64,000 nt of DNA from Epiperipatus broadwayi (Eukaryota > Onychophora > Udeonychophora > Euonychophora > Peripatidae). Positions 33,691-46,118 of the stretch are shown in pieces. Made by a program: the position numbers and the translations under genes. Numbering within the stretch: the first letter of the stretch is position 1; the number at the start of each line of letters is the position of its first letter. Below the pieces are notes generated by a model. The model was not told the origin of the DNA. It saw nothing but the letters and a program-made list of their open reading frames with translations, and made no database searches. The stretch lies in NCBI GenBank assembly GCA_028023455.1, contig JAQFVV010000570.1, positions 241,136 to 305,135 on the forward strand, written 5' to 3'.

Positions 33691-34880
33691 TTTTCCAATT
33701 ATTAATTAATTCGGTAATTCTTTATGAGAGAGACTTATTCATTTGTGGAAATATTAAGTGGTTGAGATTCTTCCAGTTTTTTCAAATATAAAATATTTAT
33801 ATCTGACTTATAAGTCTTATATAATCTAGAGCACTAGACTAAAAGCAGGTCCACTTTTAATTTAAAATGAATCAGACAGTAAAATATTATTTTATATATG
33901 ATTTCAGCCTGCATAGCCATTTTGTAATTGTTATCTGGTTACAATCTAGCCGAAATATACATGGAAAATTTCTATTATCATTTCAATATTTAAATACTGT
34001 ACATATATAATGCTAAAACATCTTTTACATTTGGACAAAAACTTTGTAAATATTAATGTCTGTATATGTATTTTCATAAATATTATTTATAAGGCATATA
34101 AAAATTTGGTTAAATCATAAAATATAATTTATTTTTTATAAATCTTTAAGTGTTATTGATAAATTGAATATATTTATTATTCACGCTTCATGCTGTTAAC
34201 CTTGTTTGTATTGTTCTTTAAGGGGATTGTACCTTAATAATGAATTTCACTTTAAATGATTTTTTTAAATCAATTCTTAATATATATATAAGTATATATT
34301 TATTTCTACATATTGGAAATGTGTGCTTGTATATACATATATACTTAATAAAATTAATAGTAGTAATAATAATAATAAAAAAACTTGGTTTGATCTAATA
34401 TTTAAAAAAAAAAACAGTTTAATTAGGTTCTAAGTTCTTGTTTATCAGATACTTACTAATCTTGTTTCTAATATTTTGTAAAGGTAAAAATAAATAGTGG
34501 AGATTGTAATGATTGGTATAGATGTTGTCGTTAAATAAAAGACTTAGAGTTGACTTTTTTTTCTAATTAGCTTATGAAGTTTTGATGATCATGGTGAATG
34601 AGTATTATTGGCTTAGAATAAATCTTGTTGAACTTTTCTTCTGACAAACATACTTTTAGAATGTAATTAACAATAAGCATATAATAGACTGCTTTTTAAA
34701 CATAAATGATTTCCACAGAATTTAAGTCAGAAGGTAAAACTTGAAGAAAAAAAAATAGAAGTGTGTGATCCAATATTACCAAATTGAAATAAGTGTGAAA
34801 GGTATATGTAGACAGTAGATGAGTCGAATTTAACATGTGCTAATATTATTATTTACTGATATAAAAGTTTTTTATTAATA
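33691..34880. other. AT-rich spacer
   Basis: No recognised gene. Contains the partial palindrome arm at 33,957 and a short (AATAAT)n run near 34,363. Confidence 0.45.
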
Positions 34881-34881
34881 T

Positions 34882-37390
34882 GGGTTTTATTTATTTATTT
34901 AGCATATAGATTTTTTTAGACAGCATAATTATTAACAAAATATTATAAAGAAACTGGTAGAGATTCTAATCAGTAGGTAGATTCATAATTGCTTTATTAA
35001 GTTAATCAATTCTACCACTATAGCCATAGATTTAACAATCATTTTGTGTTTTATGGTTTGTCTGTCACATTTATATATGTTATTGACTATGAAGCAAATG
35101 AATTCAACAATTGTGGTTGGTCCTGAATCTATTAATGAGATTCCATTTTACATCCAGAGAGACAAATCCACCTATCTTTACTGTGAATCTGAAAAAAAAA
35201 ATTTGTTTGTAATCATACAAAAACCACTTTTGCAATTTACTAAACAGCATTTTATATATTTTGTGTGAGGCAATTTTTTTTCTGATATCTGACAGAGGAA
35301 TGGATATATGAAAGGGAAATCTTTGCAAAGAAGTAGACTAAAGTGTTCCCATAATATTTCTAATGATAATATTTAATTGAATATCCAAAGGTTAAATGTG
35401 GGAATTTTTTCTCCAAATATGTGCACATTACCAGCTGGATATGAAAATGCTAAGGAAGCTGTTAGTAAAATATCACAACATGAAATAGTGTTAGCCAGCT
35501 TTCCAAGAAGATTATTTTTAAAAATTAATTTTGATTTAATCTAAGAATGAGAAAAATAAATGTCTACAATTGAAAGTTATTTCTAAATAGCTTGAGGTAA
35601 GATTATGACTCAGTCTATTATTAGAAATTGTTATATTCACATTATGAGATGATTGACTGTTGTTTGAATGATAAATTGAACATATTGTTTTCATTAAATA
35701 AGAAATAATATTCTGATCTTTGAACAAGATTTTTCAATTTTTTCATATTTTTATTGATAGATTTTTCTATTTCAGAAAAGGATCTTTTTTGAGAATTCAA
35801 AGCAATTACCTGATTTTTTTGGAATCAGACTATGAAAAATCACTGATAAATATAATGACTAAAGTAGGTAAAAGAATTGTACTCCATGATAGACACTCTG
35901 TAAAATATTGTATCTTTTACAATTATTATTTATTGTCACTTTAAATATTTATTATTATTTATTGTAGAGCATTTTGTCAAATAAATTAATGATTTTATGC
36001 ATTTAAGAAATTTTAAATCGTTTATATGACTATTTTTTTGAACAAAATCATAAGCTAAGATTAGATCAATAAAAGTAGTACCAGTTTTTTAATTCACTGT
36101 GAAGCTTTTTCAATATGAGTTGTTAAAATAAAACTTGTTCACAACAGCTTCTTCCTGGTCTAAAGTCTGCTCTATAGCCATATGATTCTATCAAAAGGTT
36201 GTAAGGAACACATAATAATGATTTGAATAATTGGTGGGTTTGTTTGATTTTAAAACTATTGTAGTTTTTATGCTAAATTTTTGCAATACTTTGTGTGTGA
36301 ATAGTATTATTTAATAGTCTTGCTATCCATGCTTTGTCTTTAAATATTAATTATTTTGGAAACTCTGGAAGTATACTATCTGTTCTTGAAGCTTTTCTAT
36401 CTTTTAAGTTATCACAAATAAGCTCAAGTTCATCAATATTTACAGAGTTTATCAGCTTGATGTTAGAGGAACATTATAAAAAAGAAGTTGGTAATTCTGT
36501 TCTAATGATGCTTTTCCTCATTTTATTAACCTTAGGTTTAGAAGTCTAATAAATAAAATTGGAAATATGATTAGCAGTGGCAGTAGTAGTTTTTTAGAAA
36601 TATTTTTTTATATATACCAAGCTTCCATAAAACAACCAGACCTTATTAATAGATCTGGGAAATTTTTCTTTTCCATAGTCTTATTCCAATTTTCTTTTTC
36701 TGGCATACAAGTTTGTCAGTAATTTGCAGAAACTTGACAAACAAAAATGACCATAAGAAACACTGCTGGTTTTGTTTAAACCTGGATTGAATTGTTGTTG
36801 AAATTTACAAATCACAGACTCTCTAGGAACTAATATATGAGTTTGCAATAACCAGTTCAAGGTCTCCAATATATCTACTTCAATCAGCTTTTTTAAAATT
36901 GTCTCTTGGAACAAGATAACTTTCAACTATAGGAGTATTGATTCCAAAAGTGACTGGATTTGTTTATTTATTTATTTGACAATGGAGGAAATCAATTTTT
37001 GTTAAAATAAAACATAAATCAGGAATATCTCTGATTCCTATTTTCCTGAATGAAATGTTTTATCTAGCTTGAAATTGTAAAGTAATTGTATATTGTTTAA
37101 GTTCATCTATTCTAAAAGTTGATAACCTGCTTTATCCTTATTTACATATCACTAAAAAGTACTATAAGAATTAAAATCTCCTATAAATGCAGAAGGTGTA
37201 GGAAAATCTAAAAGAGAAGAGTATAGCCTTTTTGCATTGGAAAATTTGTAAATATTGTATACATAAAAATTTAAATATCTATCACTTGAACTATCCTCAA
37301 TAGAAATTCTTTGTTTTATATGATGATTTGAAATTAAAGTATTTATACTATGTTTAGAATATATTCTATTAACTATCAATAATAAATACA
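34882..37390 (-). pseudogene. Antisense Jockey-like LINE (endonuclease and RT), decayed
   Basis: Reading the minus strand from 37,379: NFYVYNIYKFSNAK and AFIGDFNS are the endonuclease 'NVYKPPNA' and 'GDFNSHH' regions. Next comes NTPIVESYLVPRDNFKKADW (about 36,930), matching the linker 'PRPRWNFKKADW' of Jockey-class proteins. The RT follows: IDELELICDNLKDRKASRTD (about 36,440-36,380), GYRADFRPGRSCCEQ (about 36,180-36,140), DLILAYDFV (about 36,060), and LNSQKRSFSEIEKSINKNMK. The C-terminal region has NLLRKLANTI, LLTASLAFSYPAGNVH and WNLINRFRTNH (about 35,140-35,110). Stops and frameshifts are frequent, and the RT active-site Asp pair is not readable. A second tail copy is at 48,545-48,750. Confidence 0.75.
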
Positions 37391-38249
37391 GAAATTTTAA
37401 AAAGATATATATTATTAAAGTGTAATGAGTTTTCTGAAATACATTTATACCACTATATTTGATGTCAATGTATTCTTAATATCAAAGTGAAATAATTTTA
37501 TTGTGTTTCCTAAGTGAAGATTGCATTATAAAAAATGTACATGATACTTAAGGTGTTTCATAGTTTGCACCATCATGTGGTCATTTTTCATTTCAAGAAC
37601 CCAGAATCCTCATCTCTGTAGCTCTAATGTAGCCCTTGAGATCATTTTAATAGTTTTATGGTGTATTTTATAATTTCCTATCTTGAACCAGGAGTTCAAA
37701 ATAAAATCTGATTTCCATGTGAAGACATTTATTTTACATGCTAATGCATATTACTTGAGGATGAGCCACAAGAACATTGTCATCAATCTTCCCATTAACA
37801 TGAGTACATTAGCAGAAGTAGAAATAACACAACTGAATAACTGTGGATCTAGAATAAATGACATTTTAAAATAATAATAATAATAATAAAACTTAATGAT
37901 AAAAATGAAGACATAATTTTTGGGGTAATAACTTAACTTAGTGCTGATGACAACAGTGATGCTGTTTTGACTGAAGAGTAAGTAAAGAAAAGTATTTGCC
38001 ATGACAAAAAAAAAAAACCAAGTATGCTAAAAAAGTTCAGTTTTCCTGCTTATTTTTAATGTTAAAGTTTTTTTGTTTCTTTTTGATTGGCAGTTTAAGA
38101 AATTTTTTTAAACTAAAAAATTTCATTTTTCATCTATTCACAAGAGTAGGATTAGAACTTTTTTTGGTAATAGTATGAATACTGAATCCTACTATCTAAT
38201 GGCAATCTTTTTCACCCAATTCACATCAATATACCGATTCATGGGCCAG
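37391..38249. other. AT-rich spacer
   Basis: Nothing recognised; a (TAA)n run of eight units lies near 37,871. Confidence 0.45.
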
Positions 38250-39310
38250 CTGTTTGTTTACATAATATTACAGTAAAACATTTTTTTTTTCAACCAGTTT
38301 TTATTATTTTTTTGTCGGTGACTATAAACCACCAAAGTTTTTTTTATTACATAATATTACAGAAAAAGATTTTTTTTCAATCGGTTTTTAATTTTTTTTC
38401 GTCAGCGACGGTAAACCACCAAAGTTTTTTTTTTATTTCACCTGGGTTTTTTTTTTTAATAAACAAATACTTTGTTTTTACATGGTCTAGGGGGTATTTG
38501 TTTGTTTGTAAATTAATGATTAACTGTCCATAGGTTTCTTTACATAATATTATTTATGGTAAACCAATTTTTTTTTTCACACATTTTTTTTAAGAAACAA
38601 ACACTTTGTTTTTAAATGGTGTTAGAGGGGTGTTGGTTTGCTTTTAAATTATCAATTATAGCACTGTCGGTTTGTTTACACAAAAATACGGTAACAAACA
38701 CTTTGTTGTTTTTAGATGGTGGAGAGGAGGGTTGGTTGTTTGCTTTTAACTTATCTTTTTTTTTTATTGATGTTTTGATTTGCTGAAAGACTTCAACAAT
38801 TCGGTATTTTTGAATAAACCAACACTTGATTTTTTAGAGAGTGAAGGGGAGATGGGTTGTTTTGATTTTGAATTGTCATCTTTTTTTTTTTTTTCCATGT
38901 GTCATAGCATCGGCCGGGATGCGAACCCACAACCGTCTGCAACCAACTACTTGCTTGCATGGCAGCTGCGATTACCTCTCGGCTAACAACGCAAGACATC
39001 TTTTTTTTTTTTTGGTTAATTTATTATGAGGTTTTTTTTTTTGTTTCAAATCTTTACGATACAGAAAGTTTTATATGATAGTGAAAAGTTCTTCCTTAAT
39101 TTTTTGGGCCTTTAATTTTAAAAAAAGACAAACAGTTCATTTTAGCCGGGGAGGTGGAGTGGTGAGGACGGTTTGTTTTGATTTTTAATTATCGACTTCT
39201 TTTTGGATTTTTTTTTTTAACATTTTATTATATTACCATACAGTTCTTTATTATTATTTTATTTTATATTTTTTTTGGTGGGGCCTTAAACACTTCTTCT
39301 TTTTTTTTGG
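38250..39310. repeat. Diverged tandem array of T-rich units with G-rich core
   Basis: At least five related units of roughly 130-170 bp follow one another. Each has a GTTTGTTTACATAATATTA- or AAACCA-type start, a long T tract, AAACAAACACTTTG-like sequence, a purine-rich core such as GGTGTTAGAGGGGTGTTGG or GGTGGAGAGGAGGGTTGG, then TTTTAAATTATC. Core positions are about 38,485, 38,620, 38,720, 38,840 and 39,150. A SINE at 38,893-39,000 sits within it. Confidence 0.6.
38893..39000 (-). mobile_element. tRNA-derived SINE, minus strand
   Basis: The reverse complement holds an exact A-box consensus TAGCCGAGAGG (plus-strand 38,975-38,985) and a B box GGTTCGCATCC (38,917-38,927), about 48 bases apart, the long spacing of a Ser/Leu-type tRNA. 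The plus-strand T run before 38,895 would be the poly-A tail. CATCTTTTTTTTTT occurs on both sides and may be the target-site duplication, although the host array is itself T-rich. The acceptor stem does not pair well enough for a functional tRNA. Confidence 0.6.
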
Positions 39311-39358
39311 TATAATAAAATATTACCTACTTTAACTGTTAATGAAACTTATCAAATA

Positions 39359-39790
39359 TTACCTACCTACTTTAACTGTGAACAACAAAAACAACAAGTT
39401 TCCCATAAAATAATTTATTGAAATTTCGGGGGCATTAAAAACAGCAGCCAAAAGTAACACGCAAATAAAACAACAGGGAAGCCTCAAAGCTGTAAGTAAT
39501 GGGATTTTGTATCCTTGGAACCAACTTCCCTTATGCAGACCTACATAGGTACACTTGCAGGAGTTTCTCTTTCTGGGAAAACAGTATTGTGCTTCCACAT
39601 GTGTGGTCAGCTGGCAATTCACTCAGCTTTAACCAATTTGGACAACTTGCAGATTACATTTGACAGTTTTCGCATGGATTTACGCATAAACAGGCATTTG
39701 CATGCCAAATTGGAAAAAATCCTGCTAAAAAGAAGAACCTTTTCAAGTTGTGTGCAGTTGAAAAGCATAGGGAAGTGTGTGTGATGACAT
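39359..39790. other. GC-richer segment with overlapping open frames on both strands, unassigned
   Basis: A plus frame (39,515-39,781, TTG start) reads SLMQTYIGTLAGVSLSGKTV, then FHMCGQLAIHSALTNLDNL; a minus frame overlaps at 39,359-39,622. Balanced composition suggests former coding or repeat DNA. No ATG is well placed, no splice sites stand out, and I recognise no domain. It may be part of a repeat. Confidence 0.25.
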
Positions 39791-39885
39791 GACAATTCTT
39801 AATATGGAATACTAATTCCATATATTATAACACTGCAAATGTACAACCACTTTTTCTTTTAAAATATATATGTTCTGCAATAATA

Positions 39886-40270
39886 TCAACAAATTAAAAA
39901 TCCTTCTTTTTCTTTTCAAAAAATTTATTTTCTTATATCAATACTGAAGATTTTAAAATAGATTTGTAATTAAATAATGTAAAAGAAAGAGTAATAAAAA
40001 ATAGCAGTGGGAAAGAGATGTAAGTAAAATATAATTATGTATGTTTAATATGTTTGTCATTGTTTATGTTATTGTAAGATGAAGGTATTTATTTAATTGA
40101 GATTTATTTATAAATATGTATTTTATATTGTTGTTGCATATCCTTGAAAATGACTGTATGAAGATAAAAACAGTTGAAACGTTGGAGTTTTGTATTATAT
40201 ATATATGTTCAGTATTGATATAAGAAAATAAAGTTTTTGAAAAGAAAGAGAAGGATTTTTAATTTGTTAA
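39886..40270. mobile_element. 385-bp element with 63-bp terminal inverted repeats
   Basis: The arm at 39,886-39,948 and the reverse complement of 40,208-40,270 agree at nearly every base (both contain AAATTAAAAATCCTTCT and TTATATCAATACTGAA). An ATACTAATTCCA 12-mer lies just right of the element and also at about 39,810, 75 bp left of the left arm. The interior carries TGAAACGTTGGAG downstream of a short hairpin (ACTGT...ACAGT, 40,152-40,174), reminiscent of the 'CTGAAGA...GAAACGTT' motif near PLE termini. It is either a MITE or paired PLE terminal repeats. Confidence 0.65.
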
Positions 40271-41260
40271 TACTAATTCCACTACGCTTTCTAAAAAATT
40301 TCTGACAATGAATTTTGGCAGAGTTTCATCTCTTTCAAATATGGCCATCATCAAATCATAACATAGCAAGAGTTCAAGAGTGCTCACTTGATGAATACTG
40401 TCACAATGCAATGGGCATAGTATTTCATTATGTAATCATAGAATACATTGTCCTCAGGCGGCCTGTTACAGCTCAAAAAACATCTATTGTACTGTCAGCC
40501 ATAATTTAAGGCTGCTAAAATTGTATATTGATGTGCATTTTGAGAAAAACAGTGCCACCAGATGGTAGGGTTTAGTATTTATACTATTACCCTTTTTTTC
40601 TTCAATAAAATGTCATATACAAGAATAAAAATTAGTATAGAAACTTAAGGAATTTTCTGATCCCATTTAAATCAAAAGTGAATCAGATTTTAATGCGTCT
40701 TTTACTTTTATTGATAAAAAAATAAATAAAAGAAGTGCTCATCTGCTATATTTTATACAATTTGAAGGATGCCAGAAGTGATTCCAGAATACTAACATCT
40801 ATAAAAAAAATTTACAAACAAGAGCAATCTACATGGTCTCAAACAAGAGTAATCTGTGTGGTTTTAAGAAGTCTTTAATCTAATAAAATCACTATAATTA
40901 ATTTAATTGTATGCATTGTTGAGTGTAGTAAATTTTCATCACACTATAAGTTTTTCAGTTCAGTGAAACATTCTGTTTTGAAAGTGATTTTCTGGTTTAT
41001 TACTAACTAATTAAACAAATATTCTTTCTTTTTTTTCTTCTATTATAACAGACCGGCTTAGGTTTTTTTTGTTTATTTATAGCAGGGCAAATTGTTTGAT
41101 TTAATAAAATGTTTGTTTGTTTTTTTTATCGATTTTTGACTTTTTAAACTAACAACTTTATTTTTCAGTAGAAATTTACAGCACAACAATTATTTTTTTT
41201 AGGGTGAAAATTTAGAATAAGTAAAATTACATTCAACAGATTGCATTTTTAATCTTAACT
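40271..41260. other. Unassigned sequence
   Basis: 40,300-40,560 is GC-richer with a plus frame (40,315-40,506) of unrecognised protein. The rest is AT-rich with no recognised feature. Confidence 0.4.
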
Positions 41261-41264
41261 ATTT

Positions 41265-41800
41265 TCAACCATTATCAATTGATTGCAGGTTGATGATTTT
41301 TCCTTGTTTAATATAGTTTCTCCCAGCTTCTTTATTATGATATCAGCAAACTTCATATATGTCACAATATTCTTTATTACAAATTTCACAAATTAGTGTC
41401 CACTCTCATTTCTGTCACCATAGTCAAATTTATCCTCAACACTTTCAGGTTTCAATCATTTTTTATTTCTAGCATTAAAGACATCATTTTCTCATTTTAA
41501 AATCTTGTTTAGTATAAAATCTACTTTGTCATCACAATAAAAGCTTGTTGAGGCATAAACTTGAACTATCTGGTTTGGTATTTTCCATTAAGTTGAATAG
41601 TTAATCTTGCCATTCTGTTTGATATACTATCAATTTCCACAGTATTGTTTTTCCACTTTTTATTTATAATAAGTCTAATTTTACTTGTATTGCCAATATT
41701 TATGCCTTTGTAGTAAAATCCTTATCTAGTTTTTAAATTAATTGTCTCTTTCCTTTTTTCCTAACTTCACAAAATCCAATAATGGATCTATTTAATATAA
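41265..41800 (-). pseudogene. RTE LINE copy 4, internally deleted, minus strand
   Basis: On the minus strand the endonuclease start is readable from IIGFCEVRKKGK (about 41,790) through a broken stretch to a degraded GYGDRNES segment (about 41,435-41,397). Then, instead of the RT, the sequence goes to the very 3' end of the family: the plus-strand CCATTATCAATTGATTGCAG (41,270 onward) and the GATGATTTTTCC-like piece match the reverse complement of the element's last 40 bases. So most of the RT, more than 2 kb, is missing. Numerous substitutions are also present. Confidence 0.65.
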
Positions 41801-42685
41801 ATAATTTTTTCAATTTATAAAATTTTCCTTTGTTTGAAAGTAATTTTCAACTGTAATTACCAAAATAAAATGACATCACCAATTAGCAACCTGGGACTAC
41901 ATTCAGGTAAAATTCTTAGCATCTTTTCCTTTAGCCAGTAACTGCTAGCTTCATTAATCAAACTTTAAAGATACCTAAGAGCTTCTTTAATTTACTGTTA
42001 TGACTGTAAATATCTAAAAAAAAAATATTCACATACATTTTCAACCTGCCTTCAAAAAACCAGCTAATATTTCAATTAAGAATTATCAGGCAACTAAACA
42101 AAAATAATAATGGTCATAAATTCAGAGATAAAAAGCCACTAAACTCATCATGCTAACTGATGTGTGTTGGGGAGCAGTTGCTCCATGTTCATTTACCATT
42201 TGAATCATCACATAATAGTAAGAGTTGCAGTGACAAGATTGTATGAAGTGGACATTATGAATTTGTCTTTAACGTTTCAAAAAGAAATCAAAGGGACTAT
42301 TTTTAATCAACAGCAGACATCTTTTTGCAGAATATATATAAAAAACAAATCAATTTTTTTTAATTATAATAACTGATCGTGATTTTCCTAAAAGAAAACT
42401 TGCAATTGATTCCAATTACAACAGTATTGGTTATATTCTAATATAAGCAATTTATTTCTCCATTTGTTAAGATTTTATTATTACATTTTTCTATTTTTTT
42501 AACTTAAATATTGTAATATTTTTTTATAAATAATGCTTATAATTGTAAAAAATCAAATTTGGAATTTTAATAATATTATAAAATAACACTTTTCTAATGA
42601 GCAGTATCAGATATTGGTTGCAGCATTGTCTTTATAAAACCACATTGTAGTCATTGTAAATTAAAAGAAGAGGTAAATAAATAAA
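41801..42685. other. AT-rich spacer
   Basis: Nothing recognised; the 70-codon frame at 42,164 has no identifiable family. Confidence 0.45.
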
Positions 42686-42689
42686 TAAA

Positions 42690-43995
42690 ATTGCTGGCAA
42701 AAAATTATATAGCAAATGTACCAGATGATTGAAAGAATGCAGTAGTGATATTGATATATAGAGAAAATGATAAAGAAGATATTAGAAAATTAAAGCCTTA
42801 TCAGTTCTTAACAAAATCTTTACTGAGATAAATGAAACTCATCTACAGCAAACTTTGAATTCAAACCAATCAAAAACAATCTGGATTTAAAAGTGGTTTT
42901 AGTACAGTATATCACACCCAAGTAATGAAAGCAGTTATAGAAAGAACCAATGAATATGAGTTGTCACTACTATTTGGAATTGTAGACTATGAAAACGCAA
43001 TAAGCATTTCTAGTGATTAAAGTTTTAGATCATAAAGATTTATACACAAGATATTGTTATATCCAAAAAAATATTTAATAAAATGCAGCAGCAGTAACTA
43101 TATTACATGGTGATATTAAAAAGATAATTATTCAGAAAACCATGACAAGATGTTTCTATATCTCCAAAGCTTTTTATAGCAGTTTTTCAAGAAGTATTTT
43201 GGGAATTTTGTGAAGTAAAAGTAAATGGGGATTATTTAAATCACTTAGATTTTGAAGATGATAAAGTTGTTTAAGAAAATAATGCATCAGAGTTTCAGGA
43301 AATGTTGCAAAGATATAAGAAGAGAATAAAAAAGTAGACTAAAAATAAATACTAAAATTATTAAAGTAATCTTTATCTCAGAAGAAGAAATAAAGATTGA
43401 TAATCATAAATTAGAAGAAGCAGACAACTGCAAATACCTTGGTCAGATTACTAATACTAATGGAAGCATAATGAATGAAAGAAATCATAGAATTAGACTT
43501 AGATGGAGTGCTTTTGGTAGAAATAACAATATTAAAAAGAGGTATACATGTGTGTGTTGAAAAGAAAGGTTTTTTTAATAATATATATTTTATCAGTTCT
43601 TACTTATGGATCTGAGACTTGGTTTTAAAATAATAATACAAATATTTCAAATCACTCAACAATATCTGGAGAGATATATGTTAGGAGTAAAAAGAAGTGA
43701 GTAAAATTAAATACATAAGTATGAAAACCAATAGATATTATTGACATTATTGAAAAACTAATGTAGAACTGGATTGGACATATTTCTAGAGAAGATGATA
43801 GTAACTGCAAGTTGAATATTAAATTGAATACCAATAGATTGTAACAAACCTAAAAAGAGATTATATATGAAATGATTGGTAAAATAAGGATATTTACTAG
43901 TGTGTTGTAAAGAAAAAAGACTAGGAATTGGAAAAACTGGTTTAAACTTGAAGAGACCTTCATCATAATGAATAAATAATGGTTGAAAGTAATAT
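42690..43995 (+). pseudogene. RTE LINE copy 3, 5'-truncated
   Basis: Begins inside the RT at DNA matching 10,230 of copy 1 (GTACCAGATGATTGAAAGAA) and runs to the 3' end (TAATGGTTGAAAGTAA, about 43,990). Readable pieces: SGFKSGFSTV, LDFEDDKVV in place of FADD (about 43,247), GQITNTNGSIMNE, LTYGSETW (about 43,603) and RPSS-like tail remnants. Truncation at the 5' end is the normal outcome of incomplete reverse transcription. Many stops; inactive. Confidence 0.8.
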
Positions 43996-44002
43996 ATATT
44001 GT

Positions 44003-46118
44003 AATGAGCACAGACGACGTTACATTATTTTTTTTTATTATTAAACATTAAAATAAAAAGTTCGCATTTAAAAATTTCTTTTTTAAGAATTAAAAACTGA
44101 AAATTAAAAAATCATCTTAAACTCACATATATATAAATCGCACAGATGAGAAAAATTATTAAAATAAAACTTTATTAAAGAAAAAGTATTTTAAAACTAA
44201 ATTTTAAAAAGATTTGGAGATAAAATTATATCTTTAAATTTATCTTTAAATATATCTTTGGATTTGGAAAACAGGTTAATTAATGTGATGGAAATGATTA
44301 TTTTAATTAGTCCAAGTGAACAAGCCCTTGGGCATTTAAATGTATAAACAACGGTCAGATAGGAAAACAATAGAAACTTTTAGCAAATAAAAAGAAATCC
44401 CTATGGAATCGGACTTCAGCGAAAAGACCACCATCATCGATGATGTAATGTTGAGTCAATCCTTAAGATTAATATAAAAGGAAAAGTTGGAAATTATTAT
44501 GGATTATTAAGAGAGGACTGAGATGTGTTATGTCGGAGAGTTGGAGGTGAAGGGATTGAAAGACGCACTTTCAATTCCTTCAGTTGTTATAAAAATGGAA
44601 AAATGAAACATCGCTTTTCTTATACTGAGGACAACAGGATCATCAGGAGATTTAATGTGGATTCCAAACGGCATGTAATGAATAAAGAGGAATGTTGAAA
44701 AAAAAATCATAAGAACTTTAAAAACATTTTGAAACACTAAGAACTTTAAAATATAAACTTTCTCAGTCTTTAATTTATAAGAAATAGAATCCTATCTGAC
44801 CAACGTTATTTATTAATTAGTTATAATTTTATTTAATGTATTTCTTTTGTAAAATCATTTCCATTTAGTTTTTTTTTGTTCTTTAAGTTTATTATGATTT
44901 CTGTTTTCCGATAAATTAAAATATATCAATGTTAAACTTAAGTCGGACATGAATGGCTGTATAGATTTGTAAAGTTATATTAGGGGAGGGTAATCTTAGG
45001 TTATTTGTTTCGTAGTTAAATTGGGTCAATGGATTGGATATATTGGTGTAGTTAGTAGATGTAATGCAAGATTCGCTATGGGCAGAATCGTTTGTATACG
45101 CCACACTCACCCGTTTGCCTATGGAAGGAATTATAAGTCGGAGACCGCAGTTCCTTTCTATGGAGTTTTTTTATTGCTCTTCTTGTCAGATAGATGTATG
45201 TATTTCTATCTGATGAGAGGCAATTTCTTCTTTTAACTTTTTGTGCTGCCGTATTTCGTATTACATTGAATACATCGATATATCAGATGAATTGGCGTTA
45301 GTTCGACTGTGAACTTTTGGGCCTAAGGTTAAATAAGGATAGAATATTTTCTTTCAAATGCAAATCTATGTAGTCTATTCATACTCGACACTAAATAAAA
45401 ATGCATTAAATTTAAGTTGTTTATAGACGCTTGCATGGATTGGTTATTGGTTAATTATGTTTTGGGTATTCATATTTGATCAAAATATATAGACATTCAA
45501 TAAATAATGATACCTTACGGTGAGTATCTAAAATGTATTTATTCGGATGTCTTTTAAGTTATTGGTGTCAATGCATCAAGAATGCTAATGGGTTACTTAT
45601 AAATTTCCCTCTGCAATTGACGGTATCAATGACTTTATATTTTGATCATTTATGTTTATTTTGAAATGTCTTTAACCGTGAAATCTATGTAACCGATCTA
45701 TACTCAACATGTTTTAAAACAAACTTTTTTTAAATCCATTTGTGTGAACTAATAATAGTATAAAATTTAAAATGTAAATTAAAAATCTAAAATAAAAGTT
45801 AAAAATAAAGTTAAATGTTAAAATAAACATATTAAAATAAAAATGTTATATGTTATATATATGTGTGCGTAAATAAATTTTTGTATGTTAATTACTGGCA
45901 GTGGCTTATTTTATTCCTTTTTATATATTCTTAGATAAGAATTTATATTATATTATTTAATCTCTGCTACTCCTTGAGCTAGTGACTTGGGCTAATGACT
46001 GGAATCAAAATTAAAAAAATTTTTTTTTTTTTTTTTACTTACGTATCTGCCTACTTTATAAATTTTTCTAGGTACAAATGCCTAGATGGCGCCCTGTAGT
46101 GCAGATCATGTTAAGCTC
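44003..46118. repeat. Repeat family A, copy 2 (about 2.1 kb, uninterrupted)
   Basis: Matches copy 1 (4,108-5,561 plus 6,760-7,312) along its length. It starts eight or so bases after the end of RTE copy 3. Small ORFs inside (44,528-45,236) are not conserved with copy 1 and are not called genes. Parts near 45,100-45,230 are GC-richer (CGCCACACTCACCCGTTTGC). Class unknown: no inverted terminal repeat, no recognised protein, no poly-A. Confidence 0.8.

Noticed and set aside
33541-34400. Horizontal-transfer or viral insert in the spacer after RTE copy 2
   Set aside because: Only AT-rich DNA and a fold-back repeat are visible; no viral protein motif on either strand.
39515-39781. Insect odorant-receptor-like fragment suggested by the HMCGQL segment
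   Set aside because: A six-residue resemblance without membrane helices or other conserved positions is not evidence.
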